From the NCBI GenBank assembly GCA_019914995.1, contig CM034133.1:5208001-5272000 (forward strand): a stretch of 64,000 nucleotides of DNA, in the 5' to 3' direction. The translations under genes were made by a program, and so were the position numbers. Below are positions 35,901-45,699 of this stretch, piece after piece; position 1 is the stretch's first letter, and each line of letters begins with the position of its first letter. The notes under the pieces are model-generated. The model ran no database searches, was not told the DNA's origin, and saw nothing but the letters and a program-made list of their open reading frames with translations. This stretch comes from Acanthochlamys bracteata. Lineage: Eukaryota; Streptophyta; Magnoliopsida; Pandanales; Velloziaceae.

Positions 35901-36100
35901 TGGAGGTACTTCCAGAGTGGGTAAAAACAGCAAAGAAGCGGTCACCACATCTTCAGATCAATAGCAGTATGGGATTGAAGAGCGAATGCATAGCAGGCAC
36001 ACCACAAGTCAACTCTCGCATTCCAGATAAATCTGCATGCATTGAGTATACCAAGTATTCCTTCTCCTTCAGTACCGATCCTCAGATCATGCCTTCGTAG
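32974..36100 (+). pseudogene. NLR3: CC-NB-ARC-LRR gene with one nonsense and two frameshift lesions
   Basis: The start MAVLLDVFIGEL at 32974 matches NLR1 (an upstream in-frame ATG at 32929 lies in the leader). The coiled coil and the P-loop GMGGIGKTT are intact. GAA, as in NLR1, has become TAA at 33724-33726, 250 codons in. The same frame continues at 33727 with kinase-2 HVLDDVW, GLPLAV, CFLYLALFPED and MHD (CRMHDLL) to about 34545. There a loss of one A in an A run (CACAAAAAAGCC) shifts into the frame ending at 35342. A second one-base shift near 35310 leads into 35294-36100, the last LRRs and the stop. Identity to NLR1 is very high before 33723 and clearly lower afterwards, so the gene is mosaic. 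Downstream LRRs are the most diverged of the three copies. Confidence 0.9.
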
Positions 36101-36930
36101 ATGGAAACATCTGTTATAACATTGAATCACCATACCTTCTGCATGCTTCTCATGTATTCTGCTTGTCAGTTTAACTTCAATATGTTCTTACAGTTTGCAT
36201 CTGAAATTTCAATTCTTTACAGTTCTTAATTTCAGAACTCTCATTCAGATATCCTGAATGTTGCACTTAAAAGGTTTGGTTTTGACCTAAAGCAATCAGC
36301 GAGCGGCATTCCTAATAAAAATTTCATTTCAAAAGCTTCATGTAGACAGATTTTGTATTCACAAGAACCTCTAGAAAAATAGAAAAATAGAAAGATCGCA
36401 ATCACATATATAATCCAGGACAACCTATAGCATTAGGTCAATGGGTAACTTGGACGCTATCTACATGACTTGTACTGTTTCTGAGTTAGCTGTACCTTTT
36501 CTGTGCTGGCATGGCAAAGAGTTTTTTCTATCCATATTGCATGAGTTTCGAGTTACAGAACATTGTCTCAAAATCTGATCTGACAAGGATTATAGCACCA
36601 ACTATACATTCTGCAGCTAGAACTGGTCAGGCTGGATTCCTGCTATCACCAGAATAGTGGGGGAAATCAGATCTGAATTATTGCGAAATTGCAAGTGGAA
36701 TGACTGACATATGTAGGTGAGTGAAGCACAACAGGAGAAGAAGCTACTCGCTGACAGGCCATAACAAAGCTTTATGTAACTTGAAATCAGAATCTGTGTT
36801 ACTCAATTTAATAAATTTGAAAGTGAAAAACGTCTAATATTATTATATGCAGAAAATACTTGTCATAAGATCATAAATACGCTTTCAACATGGTAAGCCC
36901 GATTATAATACGTATGGGAATTAAGTGATA
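36101..36930. other. 3' flank of NLR3, no further gene seen
   Basis: No ORF with recognisable motifs and no similarity by eye to the NLR1/NLR2 3' flanks. The shared duplication therefore seems to end near the stop of NLR3. Confidence 0.4.
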
Positions 36931-36951
36931 CAAAACAGTTATGGTAATCTC

Positions 36952-37150
36952 CTTCTTCATCCTTTGCCTTTCACTTGCATCTAATTTCTCACCAACAGGC
37001 TTCTCTTCTTCGTCTAAATCATCTTTCTCATGTGCCCTGTCGTGTTCCATCAGAAAAGGATTTGTAAAGCTCAGAGCTGCAGCAGCAACTACAGCATAAG
37101 CTAATACAAGGTTGGCCTTGCATAGTTGCATTGATTTCTCATTATCAGGC
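36952..37150 (-). pseudogene. Detached C-terminal exon of the DHX37-type helicase
   Basis: The minus-strand frame reads CKANLVLAYAVVAAAALSF followed by TNPFLMEHD and an acidic/basic stretch ending ERQRMKK. This is the segment found well C-terminal of the helicase core in plant DHX37/Dhr1 proteins. It lies about 800 bp beyond the end of the core copy (37963) in the correct direction. The intervening auxiliary-domain coding is missing. Confidence 0.75.
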
Positions 37151-37962
37151 CAAAAACAATCGGTCCCCGTATGGAGCCACCGTCGCGTCGTTCGGCGTGT
37201 CAGCTTGAGGTCACCACTCCAGAAGCCAACGAGAATGTGGGGCTTGCCAAGCAACAAGGCCACCACACCGCCTCCATAACAGTCATCGAATCATGCATCG
37301 AAGGCGAGATTAAGTTAATCGACCAGATTAGGGAAACGTTTCTCAATTACTGCCTTCTTGTCTACTTCCTGCTCGGTATCTCTAACCCAGTCATCGAATC
37401 ATACATCGAAGGTGAGATTCAAGCTTGTCAAGCTGCTAGATTAGGGACCGGAAGGAGTGGATGAGAGTCAAAAACATGTGTGCATGTGTGGGGACTCATA
37501 GGATATTGCGCCATTGCCTTTCCAATATTTGTAAGCCTACGTCGGCATCAAGGGCCTCAAGAGCTTTCGAAAGATCGTTTATGAAATAAAATTTTTCTAA
37601 AATAAAAATTATATTTATTTTTTTTAAAATAAATTTTATTTTTTTTATTTTCAAAATAGTAATAAAAATTATAATAAAAAATCATACTACGTAAAATTTT
37701 TCTACACTTTCTAACTTTTTAAATAAATTTTCTAAATATTTATAAAATATATATCAAAAAACTAAAAATAAAAAATTAAAATGAATGGTTTGGGAAACGC
37801 AATCCTAAACGCCCCCAAGCAAGCAGCGTTCAGCTTCCAACAAAGCCTTTGCCTTGGAGGAGTTGGAAAGGGGAAATGTGCAGCCTGTAGCATAATTAGG
37901 AGAATAAAATATACAAGAAAACTGAGCAAAAAAAAACTATATACAAATAAACTACTAGTTCT
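37151..37962. other. Repeat-bearing, AT-rich stretch inside the helicase pseudogene
   Basis: It contains a direct repeat of about 33 bp, GTCATCGAATCAT(G/A)CATCG..., at 37282 and 37390 (spacing 108). An extremely AT-rich segment lies at about 37575-37780. It replaces the expected coding for the WH/ratchet part of the helicase, so it is probably inserted DNA. I could not define its termini. Confidence 0.5.
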
Positions 37963-40900
37963 TAGGTCACCTTGTCAATGCCCATGGACTTAAAGAGAAG
38001 TACAACACCATCCACAGGTGTTTTAAGTATCTCAGGGTTGAAAACTCCGAAAACAAATTGTCCTTACTAAAGGCTGCAGAAGAGTACAGACGGTAACAGT
38101 GACCTGGACCAGTCCTTCCTGCTCTTCCTGCATGCTGAGCAGCAGAAGCCTTGCTTATCCACTGAGCTTCAACTTTTGCAAGCCCATTGGCATGATTATA
38201 GGTCTTGACCTTTCCTTTGCCAGTGTCAACAACATCATACCTGGAATTGTTAAAGAAGTCTCAGTAACATTAGTAGCCACAACATGTCTCTCTCCTTCAG
38301 GTACCTCTTCAAACACATGAAGCTGAGCAGAAGCAGGAAGCATTGCATAAAGAGGTAGAGCATACAGTGGACCTATAGTTTCAGTCACAGGTTCTGAGCA
38401 TCCTTCCATAGTAGGAGAAACAGGAGAGACTTAGGTTGGTTACATTTGTTTTTGGCAAGGGCCTCAAAAGAGGCCTTCAAATAAGAAAAACTCTCACATC
38501 CTGTTAACAAGTCCAACACTCTGCCAGCATTATCTACCGATTCATTAGCCAGTAAATCTCCGTCTCCATCAGATCCTTCCAGCTCACTTCATTCTCCGAC
38601 TCCGATGAATAGGTACTAGCTTCTGCTGTTTCATCATTGCCGTCTTCATCTAGACTAAATCTATCACTATGTTGATAAGGACCACATTCCATGTCAAATG
38701 CCTGATCAAGATCCTTCATGTTGGCTTCTGCATTGGAAGTTTGCTTAGTTTGAGCCTCTCCTTTGGAATTTCTTAAAGCCAGTTTCTGAGAGTATCTGTG
38801 TAGTTTTTACACAGGAGTCCCACTTCCCTTTGACCTGTAACATACACAAGTATTCCACCATGTGGAAGCCTTTTATGGATTGAAATGACCTTTTCATAAG
38901 CCTGCGCTAAGTAATCTTCCTTTGTAGTCCTTGAGAAGTGGATGGCAACTGGATATTGTCTAACCGGAACTTCTATAACAGGTGGGACTTCATTAAATAA
39001 ATTCCTATTAGAAATGAAGTGCTCAACTCTAAGGGTTGCACTCATCAATAGAAGCTTTAACTCAGTGATCATATGGTCAGGATTTAAGATAACTCCTGCA
39101 AGTATCTTCTCCTGCTGCTCAACATATAATTACTGCACAAAGTCATAGAAAATCAAACTGTTAGGCAAACAATGAATAAACCAAGAACCACAGCACTATA
39201 TCCAAAGAAAAACATAGGGAACTGGTTGAATTCAGTGTTAACCTTGCATAGTCTTATAATCCGTGAACGCATGCTTACAAGAACGTCCGTAGTCAAGCTC
39301 CTCTCATGAGCCTCATCCAGGACAAATATAGAATAACGTTTAAGTAAGAAATCACTCTGCAGTTGAAAACCAAATTTTACTGACAAACAGTTATAGAGAA
39401 AACTATCACTTCAAGAAAATTATAGCAAAACATCAAAAAACATTAAATGTTAACTGCAGAATTTTCACTATTTCATCATATGGAAAAAAGAACCTGTCCA
39501 TCAAAAATCTGGGAATGTAAAAAAAAAGACGTTTGTACTTGGGAAAATTCAAAACCTTAAATTAGGAAAAAAATATGAAATCAATAACCTTAAACATGCA
39601 TGATGATCGTCCTCCTAATATCTGTACTTTTGTCAAAGTATCTGAAAGAACAAGGACTGTTCCAAACACGTTTAGGAAGAATATAAGGCTTCAGAAATCA
39701 TCCTTTCAAAAGCAATACACTAACTTCATGGGTACAAAGAATTGACCTCTCTCCCATATGCATTCAAAACGATAAACAACTTTAAAATGTTTATCATACG
39801 CAAAAATTAGAAAGTTTACTGAATGAGAGTTTAATGCTAAAGGAAGTAAATGTACAAGCGGAGGATAGAGCCCACTGTATTATAACAAATGTGAAAGTAG
39901 GGATGATAGAGCAATAACCTAAATAAGAGTCCTTCTTCAGTTACATAGACGGTATTATGTTTGAGATGAACAGGTTCCAGAGATCAGCGGCTATAAAGTA
40001 GCATAATGGAACCAAGAATATAACAAACCTGAACTTCACGAAGCAAAATTCCATCTGTCATAAATTTAATAGAGCAGCTATCTACAATCATTTTATCATG
40101 CCCAACTTGAAAACCAACCTCCTTCCCAAGATGAAGTCCTGACTCAAAGGAAACACACTTTCAGTAGATAGAATGGTAACACGACGTGGTTGTGTAACAC
40201 CAATAATCCCTTTCCTCTCATTGCAATATATAGTTCCAAAGACAGATTCATATAAGAACTGTGTGGTCAAATCGAAAAAAGGTTGTTAAGAGAGGATTTT
40301 CCTATAATGAATCTAACAGGATGTCAAAGTTTCATACGCAATGCTCACCTGAGGAACCTGGTCGTCTTACCACAGCCAGTTTCCCCACATATGATGACTG
40401 TGGAATGTTCATTTATTGCTTCCATAATCTCTTGCTCCACCATAATTATTATTGGTAGATCTTCTTGTTTCTTCAACTTCTGCAGGCCTCAACACATGAA
40501 CTACAAAAGGGCAGGATTTCTATTTTCCTGCATTAAAGAGTCCACATTTGCTTTTTTGGTTTCTCCAAGAAACTGCAATACATCTTTTGCATAACCAACC
40601 TTCATGTTTGGATCTTCTACTTTAAGCTGACTACTTGAAACAGGACGAGAATTTCTTTGTTTCAAGGGTGTTCTGCTTGATATTCTTACTACCCGACCCA
40701 GTAGAAAATGATTCTACTCTAGATTTACTAAAAGTCACTTGGGCAACAATTTTTGAGTTCAAATGATTTTCAAAAACATGGATCTTGTTTGCATTGCTTT
40801 CTGATTTAAATAGACTGTCAAATGACTGGTTCTTCGGGGCTGAACCCTCTCCAGTACACTTTGCAAGAGGTAAATTGTTACTGAAAGAGCCCTGTCTTTC

Positions 40901-41993
40901 TTGAAACTTATTGGACCTGCATTTTACAAAGATTTCTTCATTATCAGAATCATCCTCATTTCCATTTCTCCTCTTCCATTTGGAAATTGAAGTGTCCTCA
41001 GAAACATCCAGGCCAACTTTTGAAAGTTGCACAGCCCGCATACGCTTCTTCTTTTGAGTCTGAGCCTATATGACAATCCCAAAATGCAAACTGTTCTTAC
41101 ACACTTCTATATCAAATAGCTTCCTCATTGTTAGTATAACCAGAAACAGAAAAAGATCATAAAAAAGGTGCACACCTGACACAATATTTCCTGAAGAATG
41201 CAAGATAGTATATATCCCATCCGAAAGCTTGTGCTTCCTGAGCATGAGAAGAAATCGCATTGAGATGTACAGCATACTTTCTCTAAGGGAAAAGATACAT
41301 AAATACTAGTCCCTAAATTCCATACGCATATACACATATAGGATGGTATATAATAAACTTCATTCTATTTTAGTTTTAGTTTAACAAATTTACACAAGGA
41401 ATTAGGATATTACATACTCTAGAAGCTCAATGCTTTTGGACAGTAACAATTTCCTCTCCTTCTCATGCTGGAAAATAGTAAAAGAGTTTGACAGATAAGT
41501 GACAACAATTAAGAACGAATTATCATGTAGGTCAGAGTACGAAATTGAACTAGTTCACACCTCTATTTGCCTCAATTTCCTTTGCTTACTTTTGCTAATA
41601 GGCGGAGATTGCTTAATCTTGTCCGTGCTAGAACCCTGCAAAATAGAGAAAGAATTACGAAAAAAATCATTCACAAAATGAACAAATACAACGACATTAA
41701 CAACAGAAAAACTCAAACTGAGAGCTCTGGCGTGCCTTTCCACTGCATTTCTGTTCATCCTTCTTTATTGCTCCATTCCCAATGCCTCTGAAAAAATATA
41801 AATCAAAAGCAAAGGCATTGAAATCGATGAAAAGAAAAATCTAACCACAAATCACAGCCTGGATATTACAAACTACAAAAGTCATAAATCCTACTGTAAG
41901 AAGTCAAATTTGTAACGAACACGAAATAGTTCACTCACTCGAAATCATTATTGAAACCTTCAACTCCACTAATTCTGCCTTACCAGAACCCAT
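37963..41993 (-). pseudogene. DEAH-box RNA helicase pseudogene, DHX37/Dhr1 type
   Basis: The family acts in 18S rRNA maturation in the nucleolus. Exons in order on the minus strand: ATG at 41993 (MGSGKAELV); GSSTDKIKQSPPISKSKQRK (about 41565-41638); HEKERKLLLSKSIELLE (41413-41470); HKLSDGIYTILHSSGN (about 41176-41240); a long basic/acidic exon ending in motif I GETGCGKTT (about 40340-41065); motif Ia TQPRRV (about 40030-40257); motif II DEAH (39245-39358); then motif III SATLR, motif [14 protein letters not shown] and motif VI (37963-39134). Lesions: two shifts and a stop near 40500-40540, one base lost directly after motif I, shifts near 38560, 38800 and 38060, and the first Arg of QRAGRAGR changed to His (38132-38134). 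Splice sites are largely preserved, so the gene died recently in place. Confidence 0.88.
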
Positions 41994-42140
41994 TATCAAT
42001 ACTTTCGAACACCAAAACGATGAACTTCAATAGAAAAGCTTAACGATCGATCAATCAATCAAGTTCTTCTACTATTGAAATTAAATATAATAAAATAATA
42101 ATAATATAATCTCACCTTCAATCAATTTTGCTCTGTGAAA

Positions 42141-42160
42141 TGTGTGTGTGTGTGTGTGTG
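42141..42160. repeat. (TG)n microsatellite
   Basis: Ten TG units just upstream of the helicase pseudogene's first exon, in its presumed 5' leader. Confidence 0.9.
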
Positions 42161-42424
42161 GAGCGAAGCTTTCGGTTTCCTTCCTATAGATGTGAGGGGT
42201 GGGGGTTAGAGATCAAAGAAGGGTGAAGTCATCTTTGATGCCTTGCCTGCTTTAACAAACCAATCGATTGTAGACATGTGGGAATGACTCCAAAAACTAG
42301 AGGAAGGAGGAGCTGGAGAGCAAGTTTTTCTGCCCCGACATCGCCCCCCCAATTGTTGGAAGGATCTCTCTACCCCAAAGGGGTCCTCTAGTCCAACCCA
42401 AATCAATCTGAGTAGGGATTACAA

Positions 42425-42590
42425 TATAGGTTAATATATCGGATTCGGATCGATCCATTTATTAACTAGATCAAAATCAACCCTAACCCAACCATATATT
42501 TATACGGGTCAAATTTGTCAATCCTAATCCACCTTTTTTAATAATCAAGTCAAACTCGGATTGACCCATATAATAATCAAATTACTAATT
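42425..42590 (-). repeat. Dispersed GACCC-rich repeat, inverted relative to 2755-2900
   Basis: Reads on the plus strand as GGATCGATCC, CAACCCTAACCCAACC and GGATTGACCC. These are reverse-complement relatives of the words at 2755-2900 (GGTTGGGTTAG and GGTCGATCC). Probably part of a non-autonomous transposon; I could not fix its termini. Confidence 0.45.
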
Positions 42591-42598
42591 TATATTTC

Positions 42599-42838
42599 TA
42601 CTCTCATAAACACATCATATAAAACATATAGTATAACAAGCATATATACAAAAAATCAACAACGAACTATATATAAACTAGTATAGGCCAATCTACTACA
42701 AGGAACATGTCTTAGATTTTCTTCGCTCTCATAAATACATCACATAAAACATATAGTATAACAAGCTTACATATGAAAAATCAACATCATATATAAACTA
42801 GTCTAGGCCAGTCTACTACAACGAACATGTATTAAATT
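42599..42838. repeat. Tandem duplication, unit about 120 bp, two copies
   Basis: Copies at 42599-42717 and 42725-42838 share CTCTCATAAA(C/T)ACATCA, AAAACATATAGTATAACAAG, ATATATAAACTAGT and CTACTACAA(G/C)GAACATGT with small indels. Non-coding. Confidence 0.8.
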
Positions 42839-44325
42839 AGAGTAACTGAGATTCCATACATGATGCAAGAAAACAAGTTCTTTTTTGGGTAATTAAATAA
42901 TAGTTATTTCATAATCAATGACCAGGAGCTAGTTGCTTCATTAACTTCTCTATTTTTTGAACTAAACATTGCAAGTACTAAATTGGACAAAGGGCACAAT
43001 GCTGCTAATAGAATTGGTTGCCCTTGCCCTGTATGGCAATTATGCATTACTCCCTTGAGTAGCCTCAGAGTACCATGAACCCATGCCTTCATGTAATGAG
43101 AAAAAAACTCATACAAAGATGTGAAGAAACGAGTATTCAAATTACAAATTACATATCTACAAGTAAATTGAACTTACATACAAGTAATTAGATTAAGGAT
43201 TTCCTATATGCAAACTAGTCAAACAAACTGGTTTCCTATGTATTCCCATTTCTTTACGACGTAGAATTTGACTTTTGCATGTCTACTCATTGAGTTGAAG
43301 TGAAAGTTATATGAACCATCTGAATATCTCTAAGAAGAGGACTTCTAATTTGTGAAAGATTAGGGTAATATTCCAAATCTTGATTGTGATGATGGGGATG
43401 TAATGAATAGGCTAAGCTCTGCCAGTCATGAATTTTATTCTCTTCCCTATCCTCTGTATCTCCACCATGATTTCTTGCTGCTACACTAGATGATGTAGCA
43501 CATGAAGCATTTAAACTTGACGATACCTTAATGAAAAATAAGATAAGAGAGAAAAACTGATACTTTTGTCCATGAATTTCCATGTGCTCTTTTTTTTCTT
43601 TGCTGATTGTTTATAAGCTTTACTAACAACAAAACAATCAAAGGAATGGATAGGCATTAGAGTTTTCTGCAACCATCGAGTGGTGTATGACTACCCTGTT
43701 TGTTGTACTTGGTAGAAAAGACTAATTATTTGTGTAATACATGTTAACAGTTTGATTAGGAAAAAAAATAATAATAAAGTGAGTCTTTATATATCTCAAA
43801 TTCTTTAGTTGCAACAAAATGAACTATAGCAGTTCACTAGATGCTCATGCATGAAATGCATTGAGTATCAACCCAATCGACCTCTCTGCTCTCTCCCAAA
43901 CAAAAGATTGATTATTGAAGAGTTATGGAAATGCCACCAAGAATCAAGCTCGATCTTCTAGTTCAAAAAGGAAATTGTGTTATCAAACTAACAGAAAGGC
44001 AGAGCTTAATAAAAATTTAAAGAAAAGAATTCCAGATCAAAACCATATCAAGGTATAAGTATTCAATTTAAACTGAGAGTCAAATAATAAGAAGATAAGT
44101 AAAAAAATATGGAAGAACCAGTAGTGATTATACATAACAAGTAGAGTAAAGAAGCTACAGAAGATCAGAAAATCACACAAAAAGATTAATCTTGAGCTAC
44201 GGGAAACGTTCATCTCCATTTCCAAATTTCGCACCTTAATAAATTTCTCTCAATGCCTCGATCAACAACTACTCTGCCAGATTAATAACAATAAGCTTTC
44301 AATTAACAAATAAACAAACGAAAAA
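42839..44325. other. No convincing gene; minus-strand ORFs of unknown meaning
   Basis: Minus-strand frames at 42904-43140 (78 codons) and 43287-43583 (98 codons) have no motif I recognise. The second contains a plausible acceptor-like junction and a His-rich run (HPHHHNQD), which gives it some gene-like character. It could be a fragment of a transcription-factor-like gene, but that is a guess. Confidence 0.25.
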
Positions 44326-44357
44326 CTAGAAAGAAAGCCTAAATTTTTTATTCTCAC

Positions 44358-44620
44358 CTGCGTCGTGAGAGCGGTGATGGAGTGCCGCTGCCGGAGGTTT
44401 TCTCGCTCGAAGTATTATCTTAGAAATGAAACAAAGGAAGTGTGAGTATTTGGGCCTAATAAAGGAAGTGGAAGGACGCCGGGAGAAGAGATCGCGGGGG
44501 AAGAGAGGAATGGAGGAAGTAGGACAGGAGAGTCTGCCTATTGCGGAGTAAAAGACAACCCGAAGTGCTTTAAAATTAAGTGGGTTATATTCGGGTAAAT
44601 TATAAAATAACATAAACTCG
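44358..44620 (-). other. Possible 5' exon with a good splice donor
   Basis: On the minus strand a CT-rich stretch ends CGACGCAG followed by GTGAGAATAA, a strong donor, near 44358. The frame across it (44326-44613) has no recognised domain. It could be the first, mostly untranslated exon of a minus-strand gene running into 43583-43287. There is no sequence evidence of a promoter. Confidence 0.3.
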
Positions 44621-45191
44621 TTTAGATTATAGGAATAATTTCGGATTTTTAAAAAAAATCCAAACTTATATAAAGCTGAATATAAATCTAATCTAAATGA
44701 GTCACTTTAAAATTTAATTTGAGTACGGATTAAATTTTGCCACCAAATTAACAGAACTGAAGCAGAGTATTTTATTTTTGATTGAGATTTAGATTTATTA
44801 GCATATATTGCTTTGCTGTGTGACATTTTTATTTTTCGTTTACAGTTGAAAGAACAAAATCGTAGAAGAAAAGATTATTTAGACATAGTTCTACCATTAT
44901 TAAAAACTTTACTTACAAAGTTATTGAAACTATGGCTCCTTTAAGTTTCTTTTTTTTTTTTTTTTGTGATATACATCAGTGGTATCTATACATATTATTA
45001 TGGCTACATAACACTTAAAGAAAACTCAAGAGATTGAATAAAACTAAGTTTAAATATACATGATATAACTTGAAGCACATTTCGCTCTTATGTTTTTGTT
45101 TGAAAGAATTTCTGCTCTTTTAAGGTGATGGTTTTCGCACTTCTATATACTCATTTTTTGGGGAAAGTTTTTTAGTTCTTTAAACTCTTGT
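44621..45191. other. No gene seen
   Basis: AT-rich, with a run of about 19 T at 44951-44965 and its surroundings. No ORF or repeat termini recognised. Confidence 0.4.
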
Positions 45192-45440
45192 ATGATGAGG
45201 AGTAACGAACCTACTAATACTGCTTTCCACTTACCAAAATATCACGTAATAATGGTCTTCACCGGTGACAATAAATTTTCCTTGATCACTCTGTCGGCAG
45301 CTTCTGATCAAGGTATTCAGGGAAGCAAAGAAGTTAGGATTAACAACCCCAATAGCAAACATCCGATGAGCACTTTCTGGGGAGATCCAGCAAAGACTAG
45401 GTACGAGGAAATGCTGTCCAGAAATTCCAAAGAAGAATAG
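45192..45440 (+). CDS. Small ORF of unknown function, possibly chance or a gene fragment
   Basis: This 82-codon ORF (MMRSNEPTNTAFHLPKYH...LSRNSKEE) has a hydrophilic, protein-like C-terminal half. I do not recognise it. It lies about 260 bp beyond the lipase stop on the opposite strand and could overlap that gene's 3' UTR. It has no signal peptide and no membrane segment. Confidence 0.2.
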   Translation: MMRSNEPTNTAFHLPKYHVIMVFTGDNKFSLITLSAASDQGIQGSKEVRINNPNSKHPMSTFWGDPAKTRYEEMLSRNSKEE

Positions 45441-45699
45441 AAGATATTTACACTTGCTAATGCATGTTTAGGAGTCTATTGAACTGGTTGGTAGCGGCAT
45501 ACGATTGAGATGCAAAAACAGCTTTACATCGTCAAACTGAAAAAATTACGCTACTAGCTTTTCAAGTACCACTAGCGCTGTTAAGTACCACTACAATTCC
45601 ACATGACAACATCCCCATTATCGGTTGTGCCAAAGTAACCGTGGAATTGATGACTACCATGCATTATGCATACAATGGAATCATTATCATGCTACTTTC

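Noticed and set aside
37171-37464. 97-codon plus-strand ORF
   Set aside because: Formed by a direct repeat and by the antisense of the helicase exon; no domain.
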